Source: Bacteroidales bacterium (GTDB lineage Bacteria; Bacteroidota; Bacteroidia; Bacteroidales; VadinHA17). From it: a stretch of DNA of 64,000 nucleotides. The DNA is taken from assembly GCA_021371855.1 (NCBI GenBank), contig JAJFVL010000052.1:136969-200968 (forward strand). Reading direction: 5' to 3'. Of the stretch, positions 1 to 8,455 are shown piece by piece. Below the pieces are notes generated by a model. That model worked only from the letters and a program-made list of their open reading frames with translations, had not been told where the DNA came from and did not search any database. A program made the translations under genes and the position numbers. Position 1 is the stretch's first letter; every line of letters starts with the position of its first letter.

Positions 1-312
1 AGAATTGAATATCTGAAGAAAGGATTGCACGTCATGATAATAGCTCCCGGATTTACTGCTACTGATGTAAGAATACATGCGCTTACAGCTGACGGGCAGG
101 AGCAGGGTGAATCGCCACGGGATGAGAAAAAGCTTGTGTCTCCTGAATATGTCGCTAAATGGGTACTTAAAGGGATAAGAAAGAAGAAGAGAAACAAATT
201 ACTAACATTGGATGGCCGATTAACTGCTCTCTTCCAGAGAATCGTTCCTTATTTTGTCGATTGGGCTTACTATTATGTGATGTCGAAGGAGCCCCGATCA
301 CCAATAAAATAA
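1..312 (+). CDS. Short-chain dehydrogenase/reductase, C-terminal part
   Basis: This is the 3' end of a gene that begins before the window; frame 1 is open from base 1 to the TAA at 310-312. The visible part contains the PGFTATDVR segment that follows the catalytic helix of SDR enzymes and shapes the cofactor and substrate pocket. A basic stretch (KGIRKKKRNK) and an aromatic C-terminal tail follow, which resemble Bacteroidota SDR proteins related to the DHRS7 group. The Rossmann glycine motif and the YxxxK active site lie outside the window, so cofactor and substrate cannot be read. A fresh start at the TTG at base 25 is unlikely because the frame continues upstream with SDR-like residues. Confidence 0.75.
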   Translation, partial: RIEYLKKGLHVMIIAPGFTATDVRIHALTADGQEQGESPRDEKKLVSPEYVAKWVLKGIRKKKRNKLLTLDGRLTALFQRIVPYFVDWAYYYVMSKEPRSPIK

Positions 313-362
313 AGTTTACTTATACTATTTCTTATTAAGATATCATTTGATATATATTTTTT

Positions 363-370
363 TATATTTG
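363..370 (+). promoter_or_regulatory. Bacteroidota -7 box upstream of the DUF6588-like gene
   Basis: TATATTTG matches the Bacteroidota consensus TAnnTTTG exactly and lies 38 bases before the ATG at 409. A TTTG at 346-349 could act as the -33 element, but the spacing (13 bases) is shorter than usual, so only the -7 box is well supported. Confidence 0.4.
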
Positions 371-408
371 TATATATTAATTAGAAATTCAAACCAACTC
401 AAACTAAC

Positions 409-1494
409 ATGAATAGCCTGTTTACAAAACGATTAGGGGTATTGATAAGTTTCTTCTCATTTATCTCTTCTGTCTCTTTTTCTCAACTTGAAAATCTCGA
501 TATTTTAAGAAGTGCCCCTTCTGACGGTGCAAAATTTGTTCAGGCATATGTCACTCCATGGGCAAACGCCTTTGGAGCCGGCCTTAACGGAGGCTGGTAT
601 AATACTGCAAAACCTCATAAGTTTGGAGGATTCGATATAACTACCGGAGTAAATGTAGGTTTTGTCCCTTCCTCGGCAGAAACATTTGATTTGTCGTCTA
701 TAGGCTTATCTTCAAATGTTAAATATGATGCAAAAATTGCTCCGACAGTTGCAGGACCTGATGAAGATGGCCCTAATGTTACGTATTCATCCAACGGAGT
801 TGAATTAGCTAAATTTAATACTCCTCCGGGGACTGACTGGAAATATATACCTGTACCTACTCTGCAGGTCGGAATCGGTCTTCCCCTTGGTACGGAGGTT
901 AAAGCAAGATTCATTCCTAAAATAAATATTGAAGATGGCAACATCTCTTTATGGGGAGTGGGGATAATGCACAGCATCATGCAATACTTTCCGGGAAATA
1001 AACTGCTGCCTTTTGACGTATCTCTTTTTGCCGGCTATACCAGTCTCAATGCAAATGTTCCGATAAGTCTGGACCCGGACCCTTCTGTTAGTCAGGCCTA
1101 CTCAACCTATAATCCGTCAACTGCATTTGCTGATCAGAATATGAACGTAAAAGTTGGATCTTTAAATATTAGTGCAATTGCTTCATTTAACTTACCTGTC
1201 ATAACATTCTATGGCGGACTTGGTTACAGCAAGACCAGGACAGGAATTGAGTTGTCAGGCTATTACCCTACCCCTGTACTGGTAACTTCTGCAACTGCAG
1301 CTCCAAAAGCTCAGTATAACGACAGCGGTGTAAAAAAAGGTGAAGATTTTCCGAATATGGATATTGAAAATTTCTCCGGATTACGAGCTAATGTCGGTTT
1401 CAGGGTTAAAATGGCTTGTGTCACTATACATGCTGATTATACAAGGGCCCAATACAATATTGTGTCAACAGGGTTGGGTATCTCGTTCAGATAA
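409..1494 (+). CDS. DUF6588-like secreted or outer-membrane protein
   Basis: A 361-residue protein with an N-terminal signal peptide (hydrophobic segment ending near SVSFSQ, about residues 10-26). The rest is rich in glycine, aromatic residues and alternating strand-like stretches (FGGFDITTGVNVGF, GGLGYSKTRTG, GLRANVGFRV) and ends in an aromatic-containing short strand, which suggests an outer-membrane beta-barrel. The pattern FDITTGVNVGFVPSSAETFDL resembles the Bacteroidota family DUF6588, whose function is unknown; that match is from memory. The gene stands alone, with a -7 box upstream and a strong terminator just downstream. Confidence 0.65.
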   Translation: MNSLFTKRLGVLISFFSFISSVSFSQLENLDILRSAPSDGAKFVQAYVTPWANAFGAGLNGGWYNTAKPHKFGGFDITTGVNVGFVPSSAETFDLSSIGLSSNVKYDAKIAPTVAGPDEDGPNVTYSSNGVELAKFNTPPGTDWKYIPVPTLQVGIGLPLGTEVKARFIPKINIEDGNISLWGVGIMHSIMQYFPGNKLLPFDVSLFAGYTSLNANVPISLDPDPSVSQAYSTYNPSTAFADQNMNVKVGSLNISAIASFNLPVITFYGGLGYSKTRTGIELSGYYPTPVLVTSATAAPKAQYNDSGVKKGEDFPNMDIENFSGLRANVGFRVKMACVTIHADYTRAQYNIVSTGLGISFR

Positions 1495-1514
1495 CAGAAA
1501 ACAAAAAATTTCTG

Positions 1515-1554
1515 AAATCCCCGGGAACCCAAAACTTACCCGGGGATTTTTTTT
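1515..1554 (+). terminator. Rho-independent terminator after the DUF6588-like gene
   Basis: The perfect 11-bp arms AAATCCCCGGG (1515-1525) and CCCGGGGATTT (1539-1549) enclose a 13-base loop, and a run of eight T covers 1547-1554. It starts 20 bases after the stop codon at 1494. Confidence 0.9.
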
Positions 1555-1619
1555 GGCCTCTGATTGTTAATTATTAGGTATCTTTAGGATGGGAAAATGT
1601 TTTTATCCATATAACAAAA

Positions 1620-3800
1620 ATGAGTGCAGATTCACAAAAAATATATGCTGGTTATCGTGCATTGCTTAAAGCAGCAAAGAATACAGTAGCAAGTGAGGAT
1701 AACATAAAAATCAGAAGAGCGTTGGATCTGGCTATGGTGGCCTGTTGTGACAGGTTAACCATTACCGGTGAACCTGAAATACTTCACGCTCTTGCTGTTG
1801 CCAGGATTATTGCAGGAGAGATAGGCCTTGGTCTGACTTCAATAATAACAGCATTATTACACGATTCTTATAACAATATTAGCCTTTCGCCCAAAGAATT
1901 GGAAAAAGAGTTTGGTGTAAAGGTCGTGGAAATTCTAAAAGGATTTTCCCGGATCACAAGTATCAATTCAATGCAGTCTTCTTATCAGGCTGAGAATTTC
2001 CGGAAATTGTTACTTAGTCTTGCTGATGACGTGAGGGTTATTCTTATTAAACTGGTTGAGCGGCTTGAATACATGCGAAATCTTGATAAGGTTCCGGAGA
2101 AAGACAGGCTGCCTCTGGCTTCGGAGACATATTTCCTTTATGCACCCCTTGCTCACAGGCTTGGCTATTACAACATCAAGTCGGAACTTGAAGATCTTGC
2201 AGTAAAATATCTTGAGCCGGAACAATATAATTATGTCGAATGTCGTCTGAAGCAAACCACTGCATCACGAAATAAACTGATAAGGGATTTCTCAGTTCCT
2301 CTGAAGGAAAAACTGGAGAAGCAAGGCTTTAAGTTTACTATCAAAAGTCGCACAAAATCAATACATTCCATAATGCTAAAAATGAAAAAGCAAGGAGTGG
2401 AGTTTGAAGAAGTATACGATCTTTTTGCTGTACGGATAATTCTTGACAGCGATACAGAGAACGAAAAATCCGACTGCTGGAGGGCTTATTCAATTGTGGC
2501 AGACATTTATCAACCTAATCCCAGCAGATTGCGCGACTGGATCTCTGTCCCAAAATCAAACGGGTACGAGTCTCTTCACACAACAGTTGTCGGCCCCAGA
2601 GGAAAGTGGGTTGAAGTACAGATCAGATCAGTCAGGATGGATGAGATTGCGGAGAAGGGACTGGCAGCCCATTTCAAATATAAAGGGATAAAAGCTGAAG
2701 GTGCGCTTGATACCTGGCTCTCAAAAATGCGTGATATACTTGAATCATCCGAAAAAGAGGGTGATGCTTTTTTAGATCAGGTACGATCGGGATTGTACAC
2801 AGATGAAGTATTCGTTTTTACTCCAAAAGGAGATTTGCGTCAACTGCCTGCCGGTGCGACAGTACTCGACTTTGCCTTTGATATTCATACCGCGGTAGGA
2901 TCTTCATGTGTCGGGGGAAAGGTTAACGGAAAGAATGTTACCATAAAACATGTATTGCAGAACGGAGACCATGTATCAATCATCAGGTCAAAAAATCAGA
3001 AACCAAAACAGGACTGGTTGTCCTTTGTAATTACACAAAAGGCAAAAACAAAGATAAAACAGGTTCTGAATGAGGAAAAAACCAAAGCAGCAGCAGAAGG
3101 AAAAGAGATGCTGATGCGGCGGCTGAAGAACTGGAAAATAAATTACGGAGATACAGTTATACAAAAACTGATAAGTTCACTTGATCTGAAAACAGCACAG
3201 GATCTTTATTATCTTATTGCAACCGAAAAGATTGATCTGCTTCAGATAAAGGATATTCTTCAGAAGGAGGAAACAACAGAGGCAAGCATTCCTTTACCAT
3301 CTGTTCCCGAAAAAGAGACAAAAGATCTTATCGAATCTCAATATTCCGACTATCTCATAATTGCAGACAAGGTTGAGGGGCTTGACTATAAACTTTCCAA
3401 ATGCTGCAATCCCGTATTCGGTGATAGTGTTTTCGGTTTTGTTACAATTTCGGAGGGAATAAAAATTCACAGGACAAATTGTCCGAACGCACACAATATG
3501 ATCGCCAGATATCCTTACAGGGTTGTTGCTGCCCGATGGACCCAGACAAAGAATGTACCGTCATTTGTTGCATCAATCAAAATAACCGGAATTGAAGATG
3601 TTGGCATGGTCAATAAAATCGGGGATGTAATATCTGAACACAAAGCTGTTGTGCGCAGATTCAATTATTCGATAGACGATGGTATGTTTGAAGGAATGCT
3701 TAATATAATGGTACCTAACAACAATGTTCTTATGGGAGTTATAAGAAAGATCAGGGCGGTAAAAGGAATATTGAAAGCAACAAGGTCTGATAGTGTTTAA
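1620..3800 (+). CDS. RelA/SpoT-family (p)ppGpp synthetase with degenerate hydrolase site
   Basis: A long RSH protein of 726 residues with the usual order: HD domain (about 45-200), synthetase domain (about 235-355), TGS domain (about 397-460), a cysteine-containing segment (LSKCCNP, near 585-600) and a C-terminal ACT domain. Synthetase motifs look intact: RTKSIHSI, YDLFAVRI with Asp267, GYESLHTTV and VEVQIRS with Glu332. In the hydrolase domain, His56 and His81-Asp82 remain. The following Glu-Asp of the family motif HDxxED is Asn85-Asn86, and the later KLADRLHNMR motif reads KLVERLEYMR, with Asp changed to Glu147 and Asn to Tyr151. By family knowledge this predicts a synthetase with weak or no hydrolase activity. 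Another enzyme encoded elsewhere would then have to degrade (p)ppGpp. The start is the ATG after ACAAAA; the gene is convergent with dnaE, 8 bases apart. Confidence 0.92.
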   Translation: MSADSQKIYAGYRALLKAAKNTVASEDNIKIRRALDLAMVACCDRLTITGEPEILHALAVARIIAGEIGLGLTSIITALLHDSYNNISLSPKELEKEFGVKVVEILKGFSRITSINSMQSSYQAENFRKLLLSLADDVRVILIKLVERLEYMRNLDKVPEKDRLPLASETYFLYAPLAHRLGYYNIKSELEDLAVKYLEPEQYNYVECRLKQTTASRNKLIRDFSVPLKEKLEKQGFKFTIKSRTKSIHSIMLKMKKQGVEFEEVYDLFAVRIILDSDTENEKSDCWRAYSIVADIYQPNPSRLRDWISVPKSNGYESLHTTVVGPRGKWVEVQIRSVRMDEIAEKGLAAHFKYKGIKAEGALDTWLSKMRDILESSEKEGDAFLDQVRSGLYTDEVFVFTPKGDLRQLPAGATVLDFAFDIHTAVGSSCVGGKVNGKNVTIKHVLQNGDHVSIIRSKNQKPKQDWLSFVITQKAKTKIKQVLNEEKTKAAAEGKEMLMRRLKNWKINYGDTVIQKLISSLDLKTAQDLYYLIATEKIDLLQIKDILQKEETTEASIPLPSVPEKETKDLIESQYSDYLIIADKVEGLDYKLSKCCNPVFGDSVFGFVTISEGIKIHRTNCPNAHNMIARYPYRVVAARWTQTKNVPSFVASIKITGIEDVGMVNKIGDVISEHKAVVRRFNYSIDDGMFEGMLNIMVPNNNVLMGVIRKIRAVKGILKATRSDSV

Positions 3801-3808
3801 TAATATGA

Positions 3809-6745
3809 TCAATACCTCTGGTCGGGTCTGACCGGAAGTTTTGCCATCTTTTCTACCTCAAGCGATGGGAAGCCAAACTCTTCAACTATTTTTCCAAGGA
3901 TCAGATAAGTGCCGCTTCCTTTAAATGGCCAGTTTTTAAGCGATTGAGAAAAATGAGTGGTATCAAAAAAGTTGCCTTCAGCATCGATGAAACATCCAAA
4001 ATTCATCCAGTCATTTTTTATTGTCTTAATATATTTTACAGTAACCAGGTGTCCGACCATCCTGATTTTTTTCCCTTTATATTCATTCATCCTGCGGGCT
4101 GAAACCTCTCCGCGGAAGGATGTCACAAGCATATCGAACCAGCTCATTGTTACAGGAAATCCGAACAGTTCAATTTCATCGTAAGCATCTTCGAACTTTC
4201 CATGAGCCAGGTCTGGCAGTGAGAAGTTTTTGACAGGGGAGGAGAAAAGCGGACGGATACTTTCCTGCTTGTTTTTATTGATCATCATATGTGCTTCCCA
4301 TAGAAGGACCGACTTCTTTTTTCCTGTGAACCTGAATGCTCCGGCCCTGATCAGAAGAATGATCTGCTCCAGTCCGGGGTTTACCCTTGTAACAAAATCA
4401 TTCAGATCGGCGAACGAACCTTCAGCGCCGCGAATCTCTTCAATTGACAGGGCTATCTTATACTCAAGACTCATAATGTGGATGAAACCTAAATAGATAT
4501 CGGTACCGTATATTGTGGTTTTGTAATTGCTTTTGTTTACACACGGCAACTGGATTGTAGCGCCGAACCTTTTTGCTTCGTGAACGTATACCCAGGTTCT
4601 GTAAAAACCTCCGAAATTATTTATTACAGCCACCATGAATTCAAGAGGGTAATGCGCTTTAAGATAAAGGCTCTGGAAGCTTTCAACAGCATATGAAGCA
4701 GAATGGGCCTTCGAGAATGAATACCCGGCAAAAGACTCTATCTGCCTCCATACCTCTTTTGTCACTTCCTCACTGTAACCCCTTTCACGGCAGTTTGAGA
4801 AGAACTTTTCGATAATCCGTTGCATCTCCTGTTTTGATCTGTATTTGCCACTCATGGCACGACGCAGGGTGTCAGCATCAGAAAGATCGAGCCCGGCAAA
4901 GTGATGACATACTTTAAGAACATCCTCCTGATACACCATAACTCCGAATGTCTCCTCAAGCTGTTCTTTCATTACCGGGTGTATATATTTGAATTTGTTT
5001 GGGTTATGAAACCTGAAAATGTATTCCCGCATCATTCCCGATCGTGCAACTCCAGGCCTGATTACAGAGCTGGCTGCTACAAGTGTTGTGTAATTATCGC
5101 ATCTGAGTTTTTGAAGAAGCCCGCGCATCGAAGGACTTTCTATATAGAAGCATCCTTTTGTCTCTCCGGTTCTGAGATACTCTTTAACTTTTTCATCGTT
5201 CTTAAACTTTTGTATGGAATGAATATCCACTTCTTTCCCACGGTTCTTCATGATTATTTCAACGCTTTCACGGATATGTCCAATACCCCGCTGGCTCAGA
5301 ATGTCGAGCTTCTCAAAACCAATCTCTTCTGCAGTGTACATATCCCACTGGGTTGTGGGAAAACCTTTCGGAGGCATATCCAGTGCGGTGTAGCATGTTA
5401 TCGGTTCTTCGGATATCAGTATCCCTCCGGCATGAATACTCCTCATATTGGGAAAGTCAGCAATCTTAAGACCAGTCGAAAAAATTACACTGGTTATCTC
5501 ATTCCTGTTTGTTTCGGACGAGGGATTATCAATCAGAGAATCAATCTCTTCTTTTGGCAAACCGTGAATTTTTCCCAGTTCCCTTACTATAGACTTTCCT
5601 CTGAATGTGTTGATAGTGCCCAGCAGAGCAGTGTGGCGGTATCCGTATCTTTTAAAAATGTATTCAATTACTTCGTCTCTCTCTTTCCATGAATAATCGA
5701 TGTCGAAATCCGGGGGAGAACTCCGCTTGGGATTGATGAACCTCTCAAAGTAAAGGTTTAGATCAATAGGGTCAACATTGGTGATTTTCAAACAGTAAGC
5801 AACAATGGAATTTGCACCGCTTCCACGACCGACATGATAAAACCCCCGCGACATTGAATATCTGATTATGTCCCATGTTATGAGAAAATATGCTGAGAAA
5901 CCAAGCTTGTCGATTATCTCAAGTTCATGCTTAATTCTTTTTTTTGCTTCATTATTCTGTCTGCCATACCTGTAAACCATCCCGTCCGATGCAAGCTTCT
6001 CGAGAAGAAGCTTGTCGTCGTATCTGCTCGCTGAAAAGATTTTTTTATTTTTTATACCTTCACGATCGAATTGCAGATTACTGTCATCCAGCACCTTTTT
6101 TGTATTATTGATTAACCATTGATTTTCCCTGATGATCTTTTCATTTTCAGAAGGCGTTTTGAAGAATTCATCTTCTCCGGCGCATTGCCATGGTTGCAGG
6201 TGACTAAGAAGAATGTTGTTGTCAACTGCCCTGAGACTTTTATGTACAGGAATATCTTCGGGCTCTGCAAATGTGACAGGTTGAAGCAGTACCATTGAGT
6301 TTCTGTTCAATGACGGGGTAAGTGCCAGCAGCCGGTTAAGTTCATCTGGTTTTATTCCTATACGTTCATTATCAAACAGTTTGCGGCCAGGAATCTTTTT
6401 CAGTGAATATATTATGTACGATTCTGAGAATTGAGGCGCCGGAAACGGAACCGGTGTTTTATTAAAATTCCGATCTGAGAGGAATTCATTCAGTTCCCTT
6501 AATCCGTTATTGTTGCGGGCAATTCCAATATACTGCAGTTCATTATCTTTCCTGAACTCGATACCTGCAACCGGTCTTATATTGTTTTTGCTGCATTCTC
6601 CGGCAAATTCAGGTATTGCAGTTGAATTATTTATATCGGTCAGTACAATGACATCAGCTCCGGAAGCTGATGCTTTTTGCACCAGTTGTTCCACGGACAT
6701 TGTTCCGTAGCGCAGACTATAATATGAGTGACAATTTATATACAT
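3809..6745 (-). CDS. dnaE: DNA polymerase III alpha-type subunit, short (DnaE2-like) form
   Basis: A 978-residue C-family DNA polymerase. The N-terminal PHP domain begins INCHSYYSLRYG. The catalytic palm shows PDFDIDYSW (the two metal-binding aspartates), a helix-hairpin-helix region follows (SIHAGGILIS precedes it), and an OB-fold lies near the C-terminus (GHLVTVKYIKT). Length is clearly below the roughly 1150 residues of replicative DnaE and close to error-prone DnaE2. The frame is open 24 codons further upstream to 6817, but that stretch is translated tandem repeat; the ATG at 6745 is chosen because the PHP motif follows at once. It lies downstream of dinB and a LexA-like repressor, the usual setting of damage-inducible translesion cassettes. 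Which enzyme replicates the chromosome cannot be told from this window. Confidence 0.88.
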   Translation of the reverse strand: MYINCHSYYSLRYGTMSVEQLVQKASASGADVIVLTDINNSTAIPEFAGECSKNNIRPVAGIEFRKDNELQYIGIARNNNGLRELNEFLSDRNFNKTPVPFPAPQFSESYIIYSLKKIPGRKLFDNERIGIKPDELNRLLALTPSLNRNSMVLLQPVTFAEPEDIPVHKSLRAVDNNILLSHLQPWQCAGEDEFFKTPSENEKIIRENQWLINNTKKVLDDSNLQFDREGIKNKKIFSASRYDDKLLLEKLASDGMVYRYGRQNNEAKKRIKHELEIIDKLGFSAYFLITWDIIRYSMSRGFYHVGRGSGANSIVAYCLKITNVDPIDLNLYFERFINPKRSSPPDFDIDYSWKERDEVIEYIFKRYGYRHTALLGTINTFRGKSIVRELGKIHGLPKEEIDSLIDNPSSETNRNEITSVIFSTGLKIADFPNMRSIHAGGILISEEPITCYTALDMPPKGFPTTQWDMYTAEEIGFEKLDILSQRGIGHIRESVEIIMKNRGKEVDIHSIQKFKNDEKVKEYLRTGETKGCFYIESPSMRGLLQKLRCDNYTTLVAASSVIRPGVARSGMMREYIFRFHNPNKFKYIHPVMKEQLEETFGVMVYQEDVLKVCHHFAGLDLSDADTLRRAMSGKYRSKQEMQRIIEKFFSNCRERGYSEEVTKEVWRQIESFAGYSFSKAHSASYAVESFQSLYLKAHYPLEFMVAVINNFGGFYRTWVYVHEAKRFGATIQLPCVNKSNYKTTIYGTDIYLGFIHIMSLEYKIALSIEEIRGAEGSFADLNDFVTRVNPGLEQIILLIRAGAFRFTGKKKSVLLWEAHMMINKNKQESIRPLFSSPVKNFSLPDLAHGKFEDAYDEIELFGFPVTMSWFDMLVTSFRGEVSARRMNEYKGKKIRMVGHLVTVKYIKTIKNDWMNFGCFIDAEGNFFDTTHFSQSLKNWPFKGSGTYLILGKIVEEFGFPSLEVEKMAKLPVRPDQRY

Positions 6746-6746
6746 G

Positions 6747-6810
6747 AAGGTGCAAAGGTGCAAAGGTGTAAAGGTGTAAAGGTGTAAAGGTTCGAAGGTG
6801 CAAGGGTAAA
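6747..6810. repeat. Degenerate 8-bp tandem array directly before the dnaE start
   Basis: Eight consecutive units of the type AAGGTGCA or AAGGTGTA start one base beyond the dnaE start codon on its upstream side. On the coding strand the untranslated leader of dnaE is therefore made of repeats of the type TGCACCTT. The units drift gradually (GCA, GTA, TTCG variants), which is typical of an old slippage-expanded microsatellite. Confidence 0.9.
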
Positions 6811-6832
6811 ATGACATTAATTAATCTTTCTT

Positions 6833-6990
6833 ACCGTTATGCTGTTATGCCGTTATGCCTTAGTACCGTTGAGCCATTGTACCGTTGAGCCGTTGTGCCG
6901 TTATGCCTTAGTACCGTTGAGCCGTTGTACCGTTGAGCCGTTGTGCCGTTATGCCGTTGAGCCATTGAGCCATTGAGTCTTTGAGCCGTT
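6833..6990. repeat. Degenerate 8-bp tandem array between dinB and dnaE
   Basis: About twenty units of an 8-bp motif, GCCGTTGA with variants ACCGTTGA, GCCGTTGT, GCCGTTAT and GCCATTGA, fill the gap; a few units carry 2-base insertions (CCTTAGT). The array runs into the dinB stop codon (complement of TTA at 6989-6991). It shares the 8-bp period with the neighbouring array at 6747-6810 but has a different unit. Confidence 0.9.
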
Positions 6991-8245
6991 AAAACCAGTA
7001 TCTCTTCAGTCTTTCTTCCATCATATTTTGCTCTTTAAGAGCATTTTCAAGCTGTTTAAGGGCTTTTTCCTCTCTCTCGTTTATCGTCATTACTCCCGAG
7101 GCTCTCCTGACCGCATTTCGCCCGAAGCGCTTCCGCAGCTTGTCCATCGCCATATAAAGATTCACCTTTTCGGGGGTGTCATCAAACATGTCCAGTTGCT
7201 GAACTCCTCTCACCATATGGCTGAACCTGACACCAATAAGCCTTATCAGCATACGTCTCTGGTATAGACGGGCAAAGAGCTCTTTTGCAATATCTGCAAG
7301 GACATGGTCGAAGGATGTATATGGCATCCGTTTTTGCAGAGAATGAGTATCAAAATTCGAATACCTTATTTTTACCGTAATACACGAAGTGAGTTTTTCC
7401 TGCTTTCTAAGTTCGAAAGCAATTTTTTCCACCATGCTTACAAGCAATTGGTTCAGCCTGGCCATATCTGTGGTATCTTTTTCGAAGGTATGTTCGGTGC
7501 TTATCGATTTCTGTTCCGAATAGCTGAAGACAGGAGTGGAGTCTATTCCATTGGCCTTTTTCCATATCTCAATGCCGTTTTTCCCCATTAGTTTTTCAAG
7601 CATTTCAGCGGGAATGTTCCTTAAAGTATAAATTTTTGCAATCCCCATCGAGCGGAGAATATGGTAAGTCTTCTGACCAATCATCGGTATCTTCTTTATT
7701 GACAGGGGATCGAGGAACGGAAGCACAACATCTTTTTGCACCTCTATTTCGCCGTTTGGTTTTGCCTCTCCGGTTGCGATCTTTGATACGGTCTTATTTA
7801 TCGAAAGCCCTATCGATATCGGCAGACCGGTCTCTTTAATTATGTATTGGCGCAATTCGTGTGACCATTTGTAGCATCCATAAAAACGGTCCATGCCTGT
7901 AAGATCAATATAGTGTTCATCAACGGATGCCTTTTCATACAGGGGCGCCCTCTCTGCAATTATGCCGGTTACCATATTTGAATAGTTACTGTAAAGTTCC
8001 ATATCGCCTCTTATGACAATGGCATCGGGACACATATACCTGGCCATTTTCATTGGCATGGCTGAACTTACGCCATACTTGCGCGCTTCGTAACTGCAGC
8101 TGGCTACTACTCCACGGTCCGACATACCGCCTATTATCACCGGCTTGCCGGTAAGCCTTCCGTTCTTAAGCCTCTCGACTGATACAAAAAATGTATCGAG
8201 GTCGAGATGCAGAACAGATCTTTCTATGTTACCGGTGTTAATCAT
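6989..8245 (-). CDS. dinB: Y-family DNA polymerase (Pol IV/DinB type)
   Basis: A 418-residue translesion polymerase. It starts with the palm motif HLDLDTFFVSVE carrying the first catalytic aspartate, then CSYEARKYGV of the fingers domain, ASVDEHYIDLTG with the catalytic Asp-Glu pair, GLSINKTVSKIATGEAKPNG, a helix-hairpin-helix thumb region (IGQKTYHILRSMGI) and a little-finger domain. A QLDMF motif near residue 370 fits the QLxLF sliding-clamp binding consensus. The frame stays open to 8311, but the extra 22 residues come partly from a 15-bp duplication; the ATG at 8245 puts the palm motif at the usual distance from the N-terminus. It is divergent from the LexA-like gene and probably co-transcribed with dnaE. 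Confidence 0.92.
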   Translation of the reverse strand: MINTGNIERSVLHLDLDTFFVSVERLKNGRLTGKPVIIGGMSDRGVVASCSYEARKYGVSSAMPMKMARYMCPDAIVIRGDMELYSNYSNMVTGIIAERAPLYEKASVDEHYIDLTGMDRFYGCYKWSHELRQYIIKETGLPISIGLSINKTVSKIATGEAKPNGEIEVQKDVVLPFLDPLSIKKIPMIGQKTYHILRSMGIAKIYTLRNIPAEMLEKLMGKNGIEIWKKANGIDSTPVFSYSEQKSISTEHTFEKDTTDMARLNQLLVSMVEKIAFELRKQEKLTSCITVKIRYSNFDTHSLQKRMPYTSFDHVLADIAKELFARLYQRRMLIRLIGVRFSHMVRGVQQLDMFDDTPEKVNLYMAMDKLRKRFGRNAVRRASGVMTINEREEKALKQLENALKEQNMMEERLKRYWF

Positions 8246-8259
8246 CTTGAAAATTATTA

Positions 8260-8289
8260 AGTAGTCGCTCTCTGAGTAGTCGCTCTCTG
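8260..8289. repeat. 15-bp perfect tandem duplication upstream of dinB
   Basis: AGTAGTCGCTCTCTG occurs twice back to back (8260-8274 and 8275-8289). It lies in the leader of dinB, just upstream of the chosen start. Confidence 0.95.
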
Positions 8290-8406
8290 TATGGGAGTTT
8301 AAGATTATCATGCCATCTTCATGCTTTTACCAGGGCTACAGTGTGAAAGCCGTTATTCAAAAAATATTTCATAATCCTTGCATATATCATAAATATGTTT
8401 TAGCTT

Positions 8407-8423
8407 TGATTAGAATTTAATCA
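8407..8423. promoter_or_regulatory. Candidate operator in the divergent lexA-like/dinB region
   Basis: TGATTA and TAATCA form a perfect 6-bp inverted repeat with a 5-base spacer. A further TAATCA half-site lies at 8441-8446, 23 bases on, about two helical turns. It sits between the divergent dinB and XRE/S24 genes, 33 bases before the latter's start, where an autoregulatory repressor would bind. Function is inferred from position and symmetry only. Confidence 0.35.
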
Positions 8424-8455
8424 ATCTGTTGACTACAATATAATCATTTTTTTCC

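Noticed and set aside
4901..5692. A 263-codon open frame on the plus strand opposite dnaE
   Set aside because: It is antisense to a strongly conserved polymerase core, is Cys/Phe/Tyr-rich without any domain, and looks like a chance opposite-strand frame.
6746..6817. Extension of the dnaE frame by 24 codons upstream of 6745
   Set aside because: The extra residues are translated tandem repeat (HLYTF, PLHLCTF), and the PHP motif follows directly after the ATG at 6745.
6747..6990. CRISPR array
   Set aside because: The units are 8 bp and adjacent with no spacers, and no cas gene is present; these are degenerate microsatellites.
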